Below are positions 1-10,398 of a DNA stretch of 64,000 bases, piece after piece. Below the pieces are notes generated by a model. The model did not search any database and was not told the DNA's origin. It saw only the letters and a program-made list of their open reading frames with translations. The translations under genes and the position numbers were made by a program. Source of the stretch: Henriciella algicola (GTDB taxonomy: Bacteria; Pseudomonadota; Alphaproteobacteria; Caulobacterales; Hyphomonadaceae); assembly GCF_003576245.1 (NCBI RefSeq), contig NZ_QWGA01000003.1, positions 496,001 through 560,000 of the forward strand, written 5' to 3'. Numbering within the stretch: the first letter of the stretch is position 1; each line of letters starts with the position of its first letter.

Positions 1-999
1 AAGACAGAAATCCTGCAGCGCGGCGACTTCACCGAAGATGAGGCCAGCGCCCATGCGCGCCGATGGCTGGACCATGAGTCAAAGCTGGGCGCGAACGGGC
101 TGGACGATCTACTCAACTATATCCGCCAACTCTATTCGCGAAGCTCCAAGGGCAAGGTCACGGCGGAGTTCTCGAAAGCCGTGCTTTCCAAGGTCGATGC
201 GCGCACATTCCTGGACGAACACCTGCCGGACTATGTGAGCACCTACAACGCTATCCTGCGCGGTGAGCCGGACTATGGCGCCTTTAGTGAAGCCGTGCGC
301 AGCCCCATCAACCATCTGCGGCTGCTGGACCACCATCTCTGGCGCGTACCCGCGCTGGCCTATCTCTACCGCCAGCGCGAGAATGGCGCAGAAGCGGCAG
401 AGTTCTTCAGCCTGCTGGAGCGGTTCGGCTTTGTCATGATGCTGTACGTCACGAACAGTGACGCCCGCCGCAAGCAGTATGCGCGCCTGACCAAGGCCAT
501 CCTGGACGGGAAACCGCTTTTCCATCGCAACGGACCGCTCAATTTCTCGCGGGAGGACAAACGCCGGATCCGCGAGCGGCTAACGGGCCGGTTCGTCAAT
601 TTCATGCAGCGAAGAGCTGTCGCACTTCGCCTGAATGCCGCGCTTGAAAACGGCCAGCAGATTTCTTCGGATGAGGATGCAAGCGTCGAACACGTCTTGC
701 CGCGCATCGTACCAGAAGAGAGCCACTGGAACCGCATCTGGCCGAGCGCAGCCGTGCAGCGGGAATTGGCAGAGACGGCCGGCAATTTCGTCATCGTGCC
801 GCGCCATGTGAACAGGATCGCGGACAGGCTCGAGTTTCGCGAGAAGAAGAAGCTCTATTTCGCTGACGGCGTCAGGGTGTTCGCGCTGACAGAGGACTTG
901 CGCGGGCGAGAAACCTGGACGCCGGATGATGTGCGCGAGCGCACAGAGCAGCTTGTCGATATTCTGATGGGAGTCTGGTTTCCTGAGCCGCTCGGCTGA
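1..999 (+). CDS. DUF262/DUF1524 (GmrSD-type) nuclease, C-terminal part
   Basis: The reading frame is open from the first base, so the gene starts outside the window and only about 332 C-terminal residues are seen. The end of the visible protein matches the DUF1524 (HNH-like) nuclease domain: a VEHVLPR block is followed by a conserved W, then NFVIVPRHVNRIADR and a Lys-rich segment. The part before it is helical and resembles the region joining DUF262 to DUF1524 in GmrSD-type type IV restriction enzymes, which cut modified DNA. Which DUF262 features are present cannot be checked here. Function as phage defence is inferred from the family. The next gene lies on the other strand, so no operon partner is visible on this side. 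Confidence 0.75.
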   Translation, partial: KTEILQRGDFTEDEASAHARRWLDHESKLGANGLDDLLNYIRQLYSRSSKGKVTAEFSKAVLSKVDARTFLDEHLPDYVSTYNAILRGEPDYGAFSEAVRSPINHLRLLDHHLWRVPALAYLYRQRENGAEAAEFFSLLERFGFVMMLYVTNSDARRKQYARLTKAILDGKPLFHRNGPLNFSREDKRRIRERLTGRFVNFMQRRAVALRLNAALENGQQISSDEDASVEHVLPRIVPEESHWNRIWPSAAVQRELAETAGNFVIVPRHVNRIADRLEFREKKKLYFADGVRVFALTEDLRGRETWTPDDVRERTEQLVDILMGVWFPEPLG

Positions 1000-1014
1000 T
1001 CAGGTAAAGCGGAA

Positions 1015-1632
1015 CTAGCTCAGCGTCTCGCCAGTCGTGTCGTTCGCTGCATAGGCCGCAGCCATCTGGTCAGCAGAAATTCGCGCGCCATCGATGACAT
1101 TTGCCAGCACGCGTAGAGCCGCCTCGGTTTCGCGACGCTCCCGGCTTGCTTCGCCTTCAACCACGCCCGTCGCTTCAGCGAAGCTACGATAGCATTTCTG
1201 AGCAGTCACAAGGGCGCTTTCAAAGCTAATCAGATCTGCGCGCTGCACCTCGCCTGACTCCAGCAGGGCCGTCGCGATGAGATCAAGTTCCTGAAGGCTG
1301 CGGGCAGCTGTGGCCGCATCGGCCTCTACAGTCGCGAAAATAGCTGCAGGTTCCTCGGCCGAGGCCGCGATGGTCTGCGCATAGCTTTGCGACGTCACGT
1401 CCGCGGCAGACTGATCGGCCCCGAAGAGCATGTCAGCGAGGCCCGACAGGCCGCCTGACTGCATGACCCAACCTTCATCTGCCGCCATAGCTTCGAAGGC
1501 TTCTGCACGTTCGCGGACTTCAGATTGTTGCTCAGTCAGTTCTGTCTCGACGATTGCCTGTTTGGAGACCATCGAAACTGTGGTGCAGCCAGTCAGCGCC
1601 AGAGTTGCAAGACAGAAAAGAAGAGGTTTCAT
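1015..1632 (-). CDS. Predicted lipoprotein, unknown function
   Basis: The 205-residue product begins with a lipoprotein signal peptide: a short basic start, a hydrophobic stretch and a lipobox LTGC with Cys near residue 16. The mature part is Ala- and Glu-rich and mostly helical in appearance, with no domain I recognise. It contains one further Cys in an AQKCYRS context. It is convergent with the DUF1524 gene (15 nt apart) and divergent from the iminopeptidase gene, so the 130 bases at 1633-1761 should hold promoters for both. A periplasmic or outer-membrane location is inferred from the lipobox. Confidence 0.75.
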   Translation of the reverse strand: MKPLLFCLATLALTGCTTVSMVSKQAIVETELTEQQSEVRERAEAFEAMAADEGWVMQSGGLSGLADMLFGADQSAADVTSQSYAQTIAASAEEPAAIFATVEADAATAARSLQELDLIATALLESGEVQRADLISFESALVTAQKCYRSFAEATGVVEGEASRERRETEAALRVLANVIDGARISADQMAAAYAANDTTGETLS

Positions 1633-1761
1633 ATACTGGTACGACCCGTGCGGTCTTAATACTTTTACTGCGTTTACACATACAGGTTGGAGTTTTGACG
1701 TCCAGACCCTTATGCCAATCTAGTTCACATACAGCGGTAAGCGTTCAGACAAGGTTTATAG

Positions 1762-2718
1762 ATGCTCAAACTTTACCCACCTATTGACACTAACAGGTCA
1801 GGCCGCCTGAGGGTTTCAGACCTGCACGAGATTTATTGGGAAGAATCGGGCAACCCCGACGGTATCCCTGTCATTGGTGTGCATGGTGGCCCGGGTGGTG
1901 GCTCCAGTCCGGAGATGCGCCGCTTCTTTGATCCGAAACTCTATCGCATCATCCTGTTCGATCAGCGCGGCTGTGGCCGGTCCACGCCTCATTCGGAACT
2001 GGAAGAGAATGATACCTGGGCGCTGGTCAGTGACATGGAGCGCATCCGCGAAGCGCTTGGCGTCGATAAATGGGTGGTGTTTGGTGGCTCATGGGGCTCG
2101 ACCCTATCGCTCTCTTATGCGGTGACCCACACAGAGCGCGTGCTTGGTCTTATCCTGCGCGGTATCTTCCTCATCACCGAGGCAGAGATCCAGTGGTTCT
2201 ACCAGGATGGCGCAAGCCGCATCTTCCCGGACGCTTTCGACCGCTATGTCACCCCTATTCCTGAAGAAGAGCGCGGCGACCTGCTGACCGCTTTCCACAA
2301 ACGCCTGACCGGCAGCGACCGGCGCGCGCGCATCGAAGCGGCCAAGGCCTGGGCGTGCTGGGAAGGCGAGACGATTTCGATCAAGGGTCCGGATTCTCGC
2401 CCGGCCAAGTTTGAAGAAGACAGCTTCGCCGACGCGTTTGCACGCATTGAGTGCCACTACTTCGTCAATAAGGGCTTCTTCCCTGAGGATGGCTGGCTAT
2501 TGAAGCAGGCCAAGGAGAAGCTTGGCGGCGTGCCAGGCATCATCGTCCACGGCCGGTATGACGTTGTGACCCCGATCGGCACCGCGTGGCAGCTGACAAA
2601 AGCATGGCCTGACGCGAAGCTTCACATTGTTCCGGATGCAGGCCACTCCAGCCTTGATCCCGGTATAGTGGACCAGCTGATTACCGCGACGCGCGCTTTC
2701 GCCAAGAAGTTCAGTTAA
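1762..2718 (+). CDS. pip: Proline iminopeptidase (S33 family)
   Basis: The 318-residue length is typical of proline iminopeptidases, cytoplasmic alpha/beta hydrolases that remove N-terminal proline from peptides. The HGGPGGG oxyanion block lies at residues 41-47. The nucleophile elbow GGSWGS places the catalytic Ser at 110. The probable acid is Asp267 in HGRYD and the catalytic His is 295 in DAGHSS. The DQRGCGRSTPH block is also characteristic of the family. The gene stands alone and is followed by a strong terminator. Family identity is clear; the in vivo substrate is inferred. Confidence 0.93.
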   Translation: MLKLYPPIDTNRSGRLRVSDLHEIYWEESGNPDGIPVIGVHGGPGGGSSPEMRRFFDPKLYRIILFDQRGCGRSTPHSELEENDTWALVSDMERIREALGVDKWVVFGGSWGSTLSLSYAVTHTERVLGLILRGIFLITEAEIQWFYQDGASRIFPDAFDRYVTPIPEEERGDLLTAFHKRLTGSDRRARIEAAKAWACWEGETISIKGPDSRPAKFEEDSFADAFARIECHYFVNKGFFPEDGWLLKQAKEKLGGVPGIIVHGRYDVVTPIGTAWQLTKAWPDAKLHIVPDAGHSSLDPGIVDQLITATRAFAKKFS

Positions 2719-2742
2719 AGTCGCAGTCTACCCCAAAAGATA

Positions 2743-2773
2743 AAGGGCGCCCCATCAGGAGCGCCCTTTTTTT
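2743..2773 (+). terminator. Rho-independent terminator after pip
   Basis: An 8-bp perfect stem (AAGGGCGC / GCGCCCTT) with a 10-nt loop is followed by a run of T. It lies 25 nt after the pip stop codon and ahead of the convergent symporter gene. Confidence 0.9.
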
Positions 2774-2827
2774 GTTTGTATGGGTTCGGGCCGCGTGAGC
2801 CTGAGCTCACGCAGACCGCTTCGTCCC

Positions 2828-4315
2828 TCAGGATAGCGTTTCAGAGCCCGCGCCGGCGTCGGTCTCCGTTTCTTCTGCCGGTGGCTGAACGTCGAGTTCT
2901 TCCACCGGAGCAAGCTCATTGTTCGGGCCTAGCAGCTGGGTCATGAAGCCCGGCAGCTGCACGTTGTATTGCTGCTGGATCTTGTCGAAGAAGCCGAAGA
3001 ACAGGACGAAGCCTAGGAAGGCCGGCACGAACCAGCGCATCAGGAAGCGCCAGACATTCATCGTGAAGCCTTCGCCGATTTCGCTGGTCATCATGTCGCG
3101 TGACAGGACCCAGCCGGCGAAGATCACCGCGAGCAGACCGCCGAGCGGCAGCAGGATGTTGCCGGTCACGAAGTCCACAAAGTCGAGATATTCGAGCGAG
3201 AACACATAGGCCGCGCCGACGACGAACAGGATGAAGCCCATGCCCATCGCTGCGCCAAGACGGGTTACGCCCTGACGCTCTTCCAACCATGAGACAGACA
3301 CCTCAAGCAGGGAGATGGACGAGGTGAATGCCGCAAACAGAGCGAGCGCAAAGAACACCACTGCGATGATCGCGCCGCCCGGGATGGAGCCAAAGGCAAC
3401 TGGCATCGACACGAAGAAGAGGCTTGGGCCGCCGGCAGGGTCGAGGCCTGCAGCGAAGACAACCGGGAAGATCGCAAAGCCTGCAACAAGCGCCACCATC
3501 GTATCGGAGCCTGCGACGATACCGGATGAGCGCGGGATATTGGTCGAGCGCGAAAGATAGGCGCCATAGGTGATCATCAGGCCGACGCCGATACCGATAG
3601 AGAAGAAGGCCTGACCGATCGCTTCGAGGAAGGTGTTGAAGCCAACCTGGTCCCATTTCGGGGTCAGCAGGAATTCTGCGGCGCTGGCAGCGTCACCGGT
3701 CGCCAGACCAAAGCCCACCACCACGACAAGCATGATGAAGAAGGCCGGCATCAGGATGGTCGCCGCGCGCTCAATACCGCCTTTCACACCGCGGCCCACG
3801 ACCGCGATATTGGCGATCAGGAAGATGGCGAGCAGAAGTAGCATATACCATTTGGACACGAGCGGATGCTCGCCCTGACCAATCGTGTTGTTGAAGTTCG
3901 CGCCAGAGCTTGCCGCATCCATCCCGGTGAAATTGCCGCCAAGCGCCTGCAGCGTGAAAGCCATGAGCCAGGCGGAAATGACGACGTAGAAGCTGAGAAT
4001 GAAGGTGGCTGTGATCGTACCGACCCAGCCAACAATGCCCCAGTTCAGGGATTTTGATTCTGCGCGAGCCAGCGACTGGACGCCTTCAATGGCCGACATG
4101 CCGGATTTCCGGCCCATCGAATATTCCGCCATCAGAAGCGGAAGACCCACAAAGGCAACGCAGAGCAGGTAGATGATGATGAAGGCACCGCCCCCATTTT
4201 CACCTGCGGTATATGGAAACCGCCAGAAATTACCGAGACCTACCGATGAGCCGACGGCGGCCATGATGAAGCCGAATTTCGACCCCCATGTCTCAGTTTT
4301 GCGGCCAATTTCCAT
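2828..4315 (-). CDS. Sodium-dependent symporter, NSS/SNF family
   Basis: The 495-residue polytopic membrane protein matches the neurotransmitter:sodium symporter family, which imports amino acids or amines with Na+. The N-terminal WGSKFGFIMAAVGSSVGLGN block and the WRFPY motif form the family signature around TM1. About eleven to twelve hydrophobic segments follow. The last 25 residues are acidic and Pro/Glu-rich, a likely cytoplasmic tail. The start is supported by a GGGGAG ribosome site about six bases upstream. The substrate cannot be told from sequence. It lies just downstream of the rod operon, with an 81-nt gap from rodA. Confidence 0.93.
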   Translation of the reverse strand: MEIGRKTETWGSKFGFIMAAVGSSVGLGNFWRFPYTAGENGGGAFIIIYLLCVAFVGLPLLMAEYSMGRKSGMSAIEGVQSLARAESKSLNWGIVGWVGTITATFILSFYVVISAWLMAFTLQALGGNFTGMDAASSGANFNNTIGQGEHPLVSKWYMLLLLAIFLIANIAVVGRGVKGGIERAATILMPAFFIMLVVVVGFGLATGDAASAAEFLLTPKWDQVGFNTFLEAIGQAFFSIGIGVGLMITYGAYLSRSTNIPRSSGIVAGSDTMVALVAGFAIFPVVFAAGLDPAGGPSLFFVSMPVAFGSIPGGAIIAVVFFALALFAAFTSSISLLEVSVSWLEERQGVTRLGAAMGMGFILFVVGAAYVFSLEYLDFVDFVTGNILLPLGGLLAVIFAGWVLSRDMMTSEIGEGFTMNVWRFLMRWFVPAFLGFVLFFGFFDKIQQQYNVQLPGFMTQLLGPNNELAPVEELDVQPPAEETETDAGAGSETLS

Positions 4316-4396
4316 TATCTGCTCCCCTCGTGAAATGAATTTTGCCGGACACTAGCTTTAGTGGGACAAAGGTCAACGCAGCTGTCCACACAGAGG

Positions 4397-5569
4397 TCAA
4401 ATCATCCCCTGCGTGCTGAGCCGCTCGTCGCGGCCAAGGTGCACGGAAAGGAGGATGCCAAAACACGCCATTGTCGTGAACATCACCGTACCACCATAGG
4501 ATACGAGCGGAAGCGGCACCCCGACAACCGGCACCAGCCCCAGCACCATCGCGACGTTGAACAGGATAAAGAAGGCGACTGTTGCGACGCAGCCAACAGC
4601 CGCGAACCGGCCAAAGATCGAGGCCGAACGTCCCGCAATCACAAGCCCCCAAGCGAGAATAACCGCCCAGAGAAGCAGAAGCCCTGTCGCGCCGAGAAAG
4701 CCGAACTCTTCTGCGATCACGGTCAGGATGAAGTCTGTGTGCTGTTCGGGGATATAGTCGAGTTGGGCCTGGGTACCTTCCATGAAGCCCCTACCCTGCC
4801 AGCCGCCAGACCCGATGGCGATTTTCGCCTGCTCGATCTGGTAGCCATCGTCGAGCGTGTTCACGGCCTGACCGGTCAACTGGGCAAGGAATGTGTTCAC
4901 GCGCTCTCGCTGATAGTCCTGCAACACGAACATGTAGATCGGCCACACACTTGCGAGGCCGGCAACGAAGACAGCAGCGATGACGCGATAGTAGAGACCC
5001 GCGAGGAAGATGAGGACGGCGCCAGATGCGATGAGCGCCAGCGTCGTCCCGAAGTCAGGTTGTTTGAAGATGAGCGCCGCCGGGACAATGATAATGAAGA
5101 GCGCCGGCAGGTGGATGAAGAACCGACCGGACTGGAAGGTAAGATTGTTATGGTAGTAGCGCGCCAGCGCGAGCGTGAGCGCAAGCTTCATGAACTCTGA
5201 CGGCTGGACGCCAATCGGGCCAAGCTGCAACCAACGCGTCGCCCCGCCCCTCGTCAGGCCGAACAGCTCCACACCGATCAGCATGGCCAATGTCACGAAA
5301 TAAGCCGGCCACGCAGCCCTGAGCCAGATGCCGATTGGCACGAGTGCGATGACAAAGAGGATGCCGAGCGAAATGGCGAAGCGCACCGCGTGACGGGCCG
5401 GAAGGCCAGCCTCTTCGGGGTTTGTGAATGTCGAGGAATAAAGCGCCGCCGTGCCGATACAGGCGACGGTGATCAACATCAGGACCAGCCCCCAAGGCAG
5501 CTCGCCCAGCGTCCCTGCAAAGGTCCGGTCTTCAAATCTAATGGCAGAGGCGCGCGCAGCTCGCGCCAT
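4397..5569 (-). CDS. rodA: Rod-shape peptidoglycan polymerase RodA
   Basis: A 390-residue SEDS-family membrane protein with about ten hydrophobic segments. RodA polymerises lipid II glycan strands in the elongasome together with PBP2. Family blocks include GATRWLQLGPIGVQPSE, where Asp or Glu residues near the periplasmic loops are important, and a C-terminal PLVSYGGT block. The start codon overlaps the mrdA stop by one base (TAATG), which implies translational coupling. It is the last gene of the mreBCD-mrdA-rodA order. RodA rather than FtsW is chosen because of this context. Confidence 0.95.
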   Translation of the reverse strand: MARAARASAIRFEDRTFAGTLGELPWGLVLMLITVACIGTAALYSSTFTNPEEAGLPARHAVRFAISLGILFVIALVPIGIWLRAAWPAYFVTLAMLIGVELFGLTRGGATRWLQLGPIGVQPSEFMKLALTLALARYYHNNLTFQSGRFFIHLPALFIIIVPAALIFKQPDFGTTLALIASGAVLIFLAGLYYRVIAAVFVAGLASVWPIYMFVLQDYQRERVNTFLAQLTGQAVNTLDDGYQIEQAKIAIGSGGWQGRGFMEGTQAQLDYIPEQHTDFILTVIAEEFGFLGATGLLLLWAVILAWGLVIAGRSASIFGRFAAVGCVATVAFFILFNVAMVLGLVPVVGVPLPLVSYGGTVMFTTMACFGILLSVHLGRDERLSTQGMI

Positions 5570-7488
5570 TATGGTGTGCCCCCGCTATTGCCGGTGCGCG
5601 GCGCAGAAGCCGTCTGCTGCCAGCGGGCGGCGGCGCGAGAGTCGCGCTTGATTGCGGTCGCGAGGATATCGCGGGCAACCGGCGCAGCGGTACTGGAGCC
5701 GCCCTCACCATGCTCGACCACGACGGAGATGGCGTACTTCGGATCGTCCGCAGGCGCATAGGCGACGAACAGTGCGTGGTCGCGAAGACGGCGGGCGATC
5801 TCCTCACCCTTGAGCACGCCCGAGCGTCGTTCGGCTTCGGAGATGCGGCGCACCTGCGCGGTACCTGTCTTGCCAGCAAGGCGCGGTCCGCCAAGGCCAA
5901 GGTCGCCTGAGCGCCACGCCGTACCGCCTGCTTCTGAGGTCACGCCGTACATGCCGTCCATCATGCGTTGCATGTGATCGGGGTCGAGCGGCTCTGCATA
6001 CGGGATCGGTTTGTCCGGGCGTGGGCCCTCGCCGATGATGTATGGCTCGATCAGCCTGCCCTTTGCCGCGATGCGCGCAGACATGAGGGCCAGCTGGAGC
6101 GGCGAGGTGGAGAGGTAGCCCTGCCCGATGCCGTAGTTCAGCGTTTCACCTTCATACCATGGCTCACCGAGGGCCGCGCGTTTCCACGCATCATCAGGCA
6201 CGGTGCCACCGCGTCCGCCCGTAAGGCCAAGATCCCAGACCTGCCCGAAGCCAAAGCGGCGCGAGACGTCAGCCAGGTGTTCGACTCCCACGCGGCGCGC
6301 AATCTCATAGAAATAGACGTCGCAACTGCCCTTCATGGCCCAGTGCATGTCGACATTGCCGTGGCCGCCGCGCTTCCAGCAGTGCCATGTACGGTTACCG
6401 AAGCGATAATAGCCATTGCAGTGGACGCGCTGATCCGGGTTGATCCCCGCTTCCAGCGCAGCCGTCGCGACGACCATCTTGAAGGTGGAGCCCGGCGGAT
6501 AGGTGCCGTCATATGCCTTGTGGTAGAGCGGTGAGCGGTCATTCTCACGCAGCTCATTGTAATCGGCATAGGAAATGCCGTTCACGAAGTCGTTCGGATC
6601 GAAGGCGGGGGTCGACACGAAGGCGAGGATTGCGCCCGTCTCAATATCCAGCACGACAGCCGCGCCGCTTTCATCACCGAAGCGATCAATGGCGGCGCGC
6701 TGGAGCTCCGCATCGATGGTGAGTCCGATGTCGCGGCCCGGGGTCGGCGCGAGGTCTTCGCTTTCCAGTTCGCGGATGACGCGGCCAGCAGCATTTGTCT
6801 CGAGACGGCGGAAGCCCGGCTCTCCGCGCAGCCATGTCTCCGCCGCACGCTCAATGCCGGAACGGCCCGTGCGCATATCCGGGTGGCGGAAGAGGCGCGC
6901 CAGCAGCGAGGCTTCTTCCGGCGATGCATTCTCTGTCAGACGTGACAGGTCGTCAGAGCTTGCCTTCGCCACATAGCCCAGCACATGCGCAAGGTCGCGG
7001 CCGCGCGGATAGGAACGCGTTGCCGCCATGTCAGCGCGAACGCCCGGCATATCAGCTGCCAGCAGCGTCATGCGGGCGAACTCTTCATAGGTGAGCTCAC
7101 TCTTGACGATGGTCGACTGGAAAGAGGCTTGGCTACGCGCCTGCTGGATCACGCGCTGGCGCTCATCCATCGGCAGATCGATATGGCGCGCAATTTCTGC
7201 GAGGGTCGCATCCATATCCGCGGTCTGCTCGCGAACAATGGAAACGCGACCTGCCTGACGATGCGAGGCAAGCGGAACACCAAAGCGGTCATAGATCGCA
7301 CCGCGGATTGGCGGCGCAAGGTCGAGCTTTACGCCATTCTCATTCGCGATTTCCTTGTAGCGCTCGCCCTCAAAGAGCTGCAGCTGGACAAGGCGGGCGA
7401 CCAGGCCAGAAAACATGACACCGCCAGCCGCACCTGTGATGATGGTGCGCCGGTTGAGCCTGGATTCGAAGTCGAGTTCACTGCTCAT
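5569..7488 (-). CDS. mrdA: Penicillin-binding protein 2 (elongation transpeptidase)
   Basis: A 639-residue class B penicillin-binding protein that cross-links peptidoglycan during side-wall growth. A single TM lies at about residues 16-36. A pedestal region follows, with the RGAIYDRFG block near 62-70. The transpeptidase domain carries SxxK as STFK (Ser334), SxN as SCD within MKGSCDVYFYEI, and KTG in AGKTGTAQV. The start overlaps the mreD stop by four bases (ATGA), and the stop overlaps rodA. The C-terminus is Gly/Ser-rich. It partners RodA in the elongasome. Confidence 0.96.
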   Translation of the reverse strand: MSSELDFESRLNRRTIITGAAGGVMFSGLVARLVQLQLFEGERYKEIANENGVKLDLAPPIRGAIYDRFGVPLASHRQAGRVSIVREQTADMDATLAEIARHIDLPMDERQRVIQQARSQASFQSTIVKSELTYEEFARMTLLAADMPGVRADMAATRSYPRGRDLAHVLGYVAKASSDDLSRLTENASPEEASLLARLFRHPDMRTGRSGIERAAETWLRGEPGFRRLETNAAGRVIRELESEDLAPTPGRDIGLTIDAELQRAAIDRFGDESGAAVVLDIETGAILAFVSTPAFDPNDFVNGISYADYNELRENDRSPLYHKAYDGTYPPGSTFKMVVATAALEAGINPDQRVHCNGYYRFGNRTWHCWKRGGHGNVDMHWAMKGSCDVYFYEIARRVGVEHLADVSRRFGFGQVWDLGLTGGRGGTVPDDAWKRAALGEPWYEGETLNYGIGQGYLSTSPLQLALMSARIAAKGRLIEPYIIGEGPRPDKPIPYAEPLDPDHMQRMMDGMYGVTSEAGGTAWRSGDLGLGGPRLAGKTGTAQVRRISEAERRSGVLKGEEIARRLRDHALFVAYAPADDPKYAISVVVEHGEGGSSTAAPVARDILATAIKRDSRAAARWQQTASAPRTGNSGGTP

Positions 7489-8051
7489 GACATGCTTCCC
7501 GCGAGTGGGCCGACCCTACGGCCAAGGTCAAAGACGGGTGCTGTAAGGATATGCAGAATATACGTGACTACAAACACATTCACCAGTGGCGACAGCTGAA
7601 CGAGGTGGTTGCCTGAGAAGCTCGCAAACAGCCAGACGAGTATGAATGAGACTGCATAAAGCACGACGGGCGCGACCGTGCTGATCAGCGGATTGCGCTC
7701 CCGGTCAAAACTGCGCGCGATGAGCGAGCTTGCGCCATAGGCGGCCAGATTGATGAAGCCGAAACAGCCAAGCGGCGCATAGGCGCTGACGTCCTGCGCC
7801 AGTCCGAAGATCACGAGCACCACCATTGGCCGGAAGCCAAGACCGCTGCGCCCCCAACCAATGGCGGCAACGAGAGAGGCGTATGGCCAGACCAGTTCGG
7901 TATCGAAGAGCGTTTTCGGAGTAAGACCGATCAGGCCGATGGCAGCGACGATGAGCGTGCCAATGAGGAAGCGGCTCGTCGGGCCGGTTTCGGCCCAGAT
8001 ACCAGCAATGGCAGAGAGACGTTCAGACTTGCGGCGTCTTGCCATTCTCAA
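7485..8051 (-). CDS. mreD: Rod shape-determining membrane protein MreD
   Basis: A 188-residue hydrophobic protein with about five to six predicted membrane spans after a basic N-terminus (MARRRKSERLS or similar, depending on start). MreD sequences are poorly conserved, so the call rests on size, membrane topology and position between mreC and mrdA. It is thought to help assemble the MreBCD scaffold that guides wall synthesis. It overlaps mreC and mrdA by four bases each. Two nearby start choices exist (residue 1 or residue 3), which make little difference. Confidence 0.9.
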   Translation of the reverse strand: MRMARRRKSERLSAIAGIWAETGPTSRFLIGTLIVAAIGLIGLTPKTLFDTELVWPYASLVAAIGWGRSGLGFRPMVVLVIFGLAQDVSAYAPLGCFGFINLAAYGASSLIARSFDRERNPLISTVAPVVLYAVSFILVWLFASFSGNHLVQLSPLVNVFVVTYILHILTAPVFDLGRRVGPLAGSMS

Positions 8052-8977
8052 CCGCCCCCCGGTGGGCCGGCGTCAGGCAGGTTCTCTGATGCAGCCGTCT
8101 CTGCGGCAGCGTCATCCGCCGCGCCCTCAACAGCCGTTTCACCTTCCTCGGGCAGCACTCCAGCTGGAAACTCTTCAGGGCGCGGGATCTGCATGCTCGG
8201 CATCAGGCGCACAAAGCCGCCGCGGCCGCGATTCATGCCGAACTCAACACGAAGCGTCCCGCCGCGTTCAACCACCTCACCGACGACGATGCCGCGCGGA
8301 AAGATTCCGCCTTCGCCAGAGGTGAGAACCCGCTCGCCCAGAATGAAGTTGCCGCGCTCTGGAAGGTCCGTCAGCGTGCCGAGGTCATCGCGGTCACCGA
8401 ACAGGATAGCGCGCATGCCGCTCGCCTCGCCCATGACAGGAACGCGCGAGTTGAAGTCCGCCACGAGCAGCACGCGGGACGACCGCTCGCCAATCTGGAC
8501 AACGCGCCCAACGAGCCCGCCCTCATTCTCTGCATAGGCGCCCGGCTCCACACCCTGTAGCGTCCCGGCATTAACAAGGATTGCCTCACGGAACGGTCCG
8601 TTCGTTTCAGAAGTGATTCTGGCCGTCACACCGCGTACGGGCGGTTCACCCATGACATTCAGCATATCCTCATAGGCTTCAAGGCGCGCGGCCATGGAAA
8701 TCGCCACGGAGCGATAGCGGGTCAGCTCGCGGACTTCTGCTTCAAGCTCACGGATACGTTCATCGCGCGCGGCCTTGCCAGAGATACGGTCCCAGAGGCC
8801 GGGACGGGCAGAGCTGGCCAGCTGATCAGCGGCGACAGTCCGCGCCGGATCAATCCAGGCGCGCAGGCGCGGAGACGTCTGGGCCAGAAGCACAGCGAAT
8901 AGCACGACAAGCCCTACGATGAGGGCGTATCGGCGTACTGGCCGGGCTTTCAGTCTTTTTCCACGCAAACGGGCCAT
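8048..8977 (-). CDS. mreC: Rod shape-determining protein MreC
   Basis: MreC is a periplasmic scaffold anchored by one TM that links MreB to PBP2. The chosen start gives 309 residues. It is preceded by AAGGGA five bases upstream, whereas an in-frame upstream ATG at 9040 would add 21 residues without a comparable site. The order is a basic cytoplasmic stub, TM at about 18-36, a coiled coil (about 60-95, ARDERIRELEAEVRELT) and the beta-barrel MreC domain with the GxxGRVVQIG-type block. The C-terminal 40 residues are acidic and Ala/Glu-rich. It lies 111 nt after mreB. Confidence 0.95.
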   Translation of the reverse strand: MARLRGKRLKARPVRRYALIVGLVVLFAVLLAQTSPRLRAWIDPARTVAADQLASSARPGLWDRISGKAARDERIRELEAEVRELTRYRSVAISMAARLEAYEDMLNVMGEPPVRGVTARITSETNGPFREAILVNAGTLQGVEPGAYAENEGGLVGRVVQIGERSSRVLLVADFNSRVPVMGEASGMRAILFGDRDDLGTLTDLPERGNFILGERVLTSGEGGIFPRGIVVGEVVERGGTLRVEFGMNRGRGGFVRLMPSMQIPRPEEFPAGVLPEEGETAVEGAADDAAAETAASENLPDAGPPGGG

Positions 8978-9088
8978 GGTTGTCCCTTGTTGCCTCCCCA
9001 CGGCAGGGCTAATCCTGAAGTGAAGCGCGAATGCGTGCAACCGGGTTTTCAGCGGCGCTGGTGTGATCGCGCCCGTTTCTCGCCGGTC

Positions 9089-10165
<1,077 letters not shown>

Positions 10166-10398
10166 TTAGCTGAAGTCGTGCGGAATTTTCTTTGCCAGCC
10201 CATAATCCCCATGCAGCCTTATTCTGCGGAAAGCAAGTGAGAGGCTGCCCGAAACAGGTACGTCTCGTACACCAAAACAGGTTCGATATTCCACAAGGTT
10301 ACAGGCCTGTAAGCGGCTGAAACATCATGGAGAAGTTTCCGTACGATCCGTACACGTTAAGGCTTGCGGCGGGAAGTTATCGCTGTCCCCACACCGCC

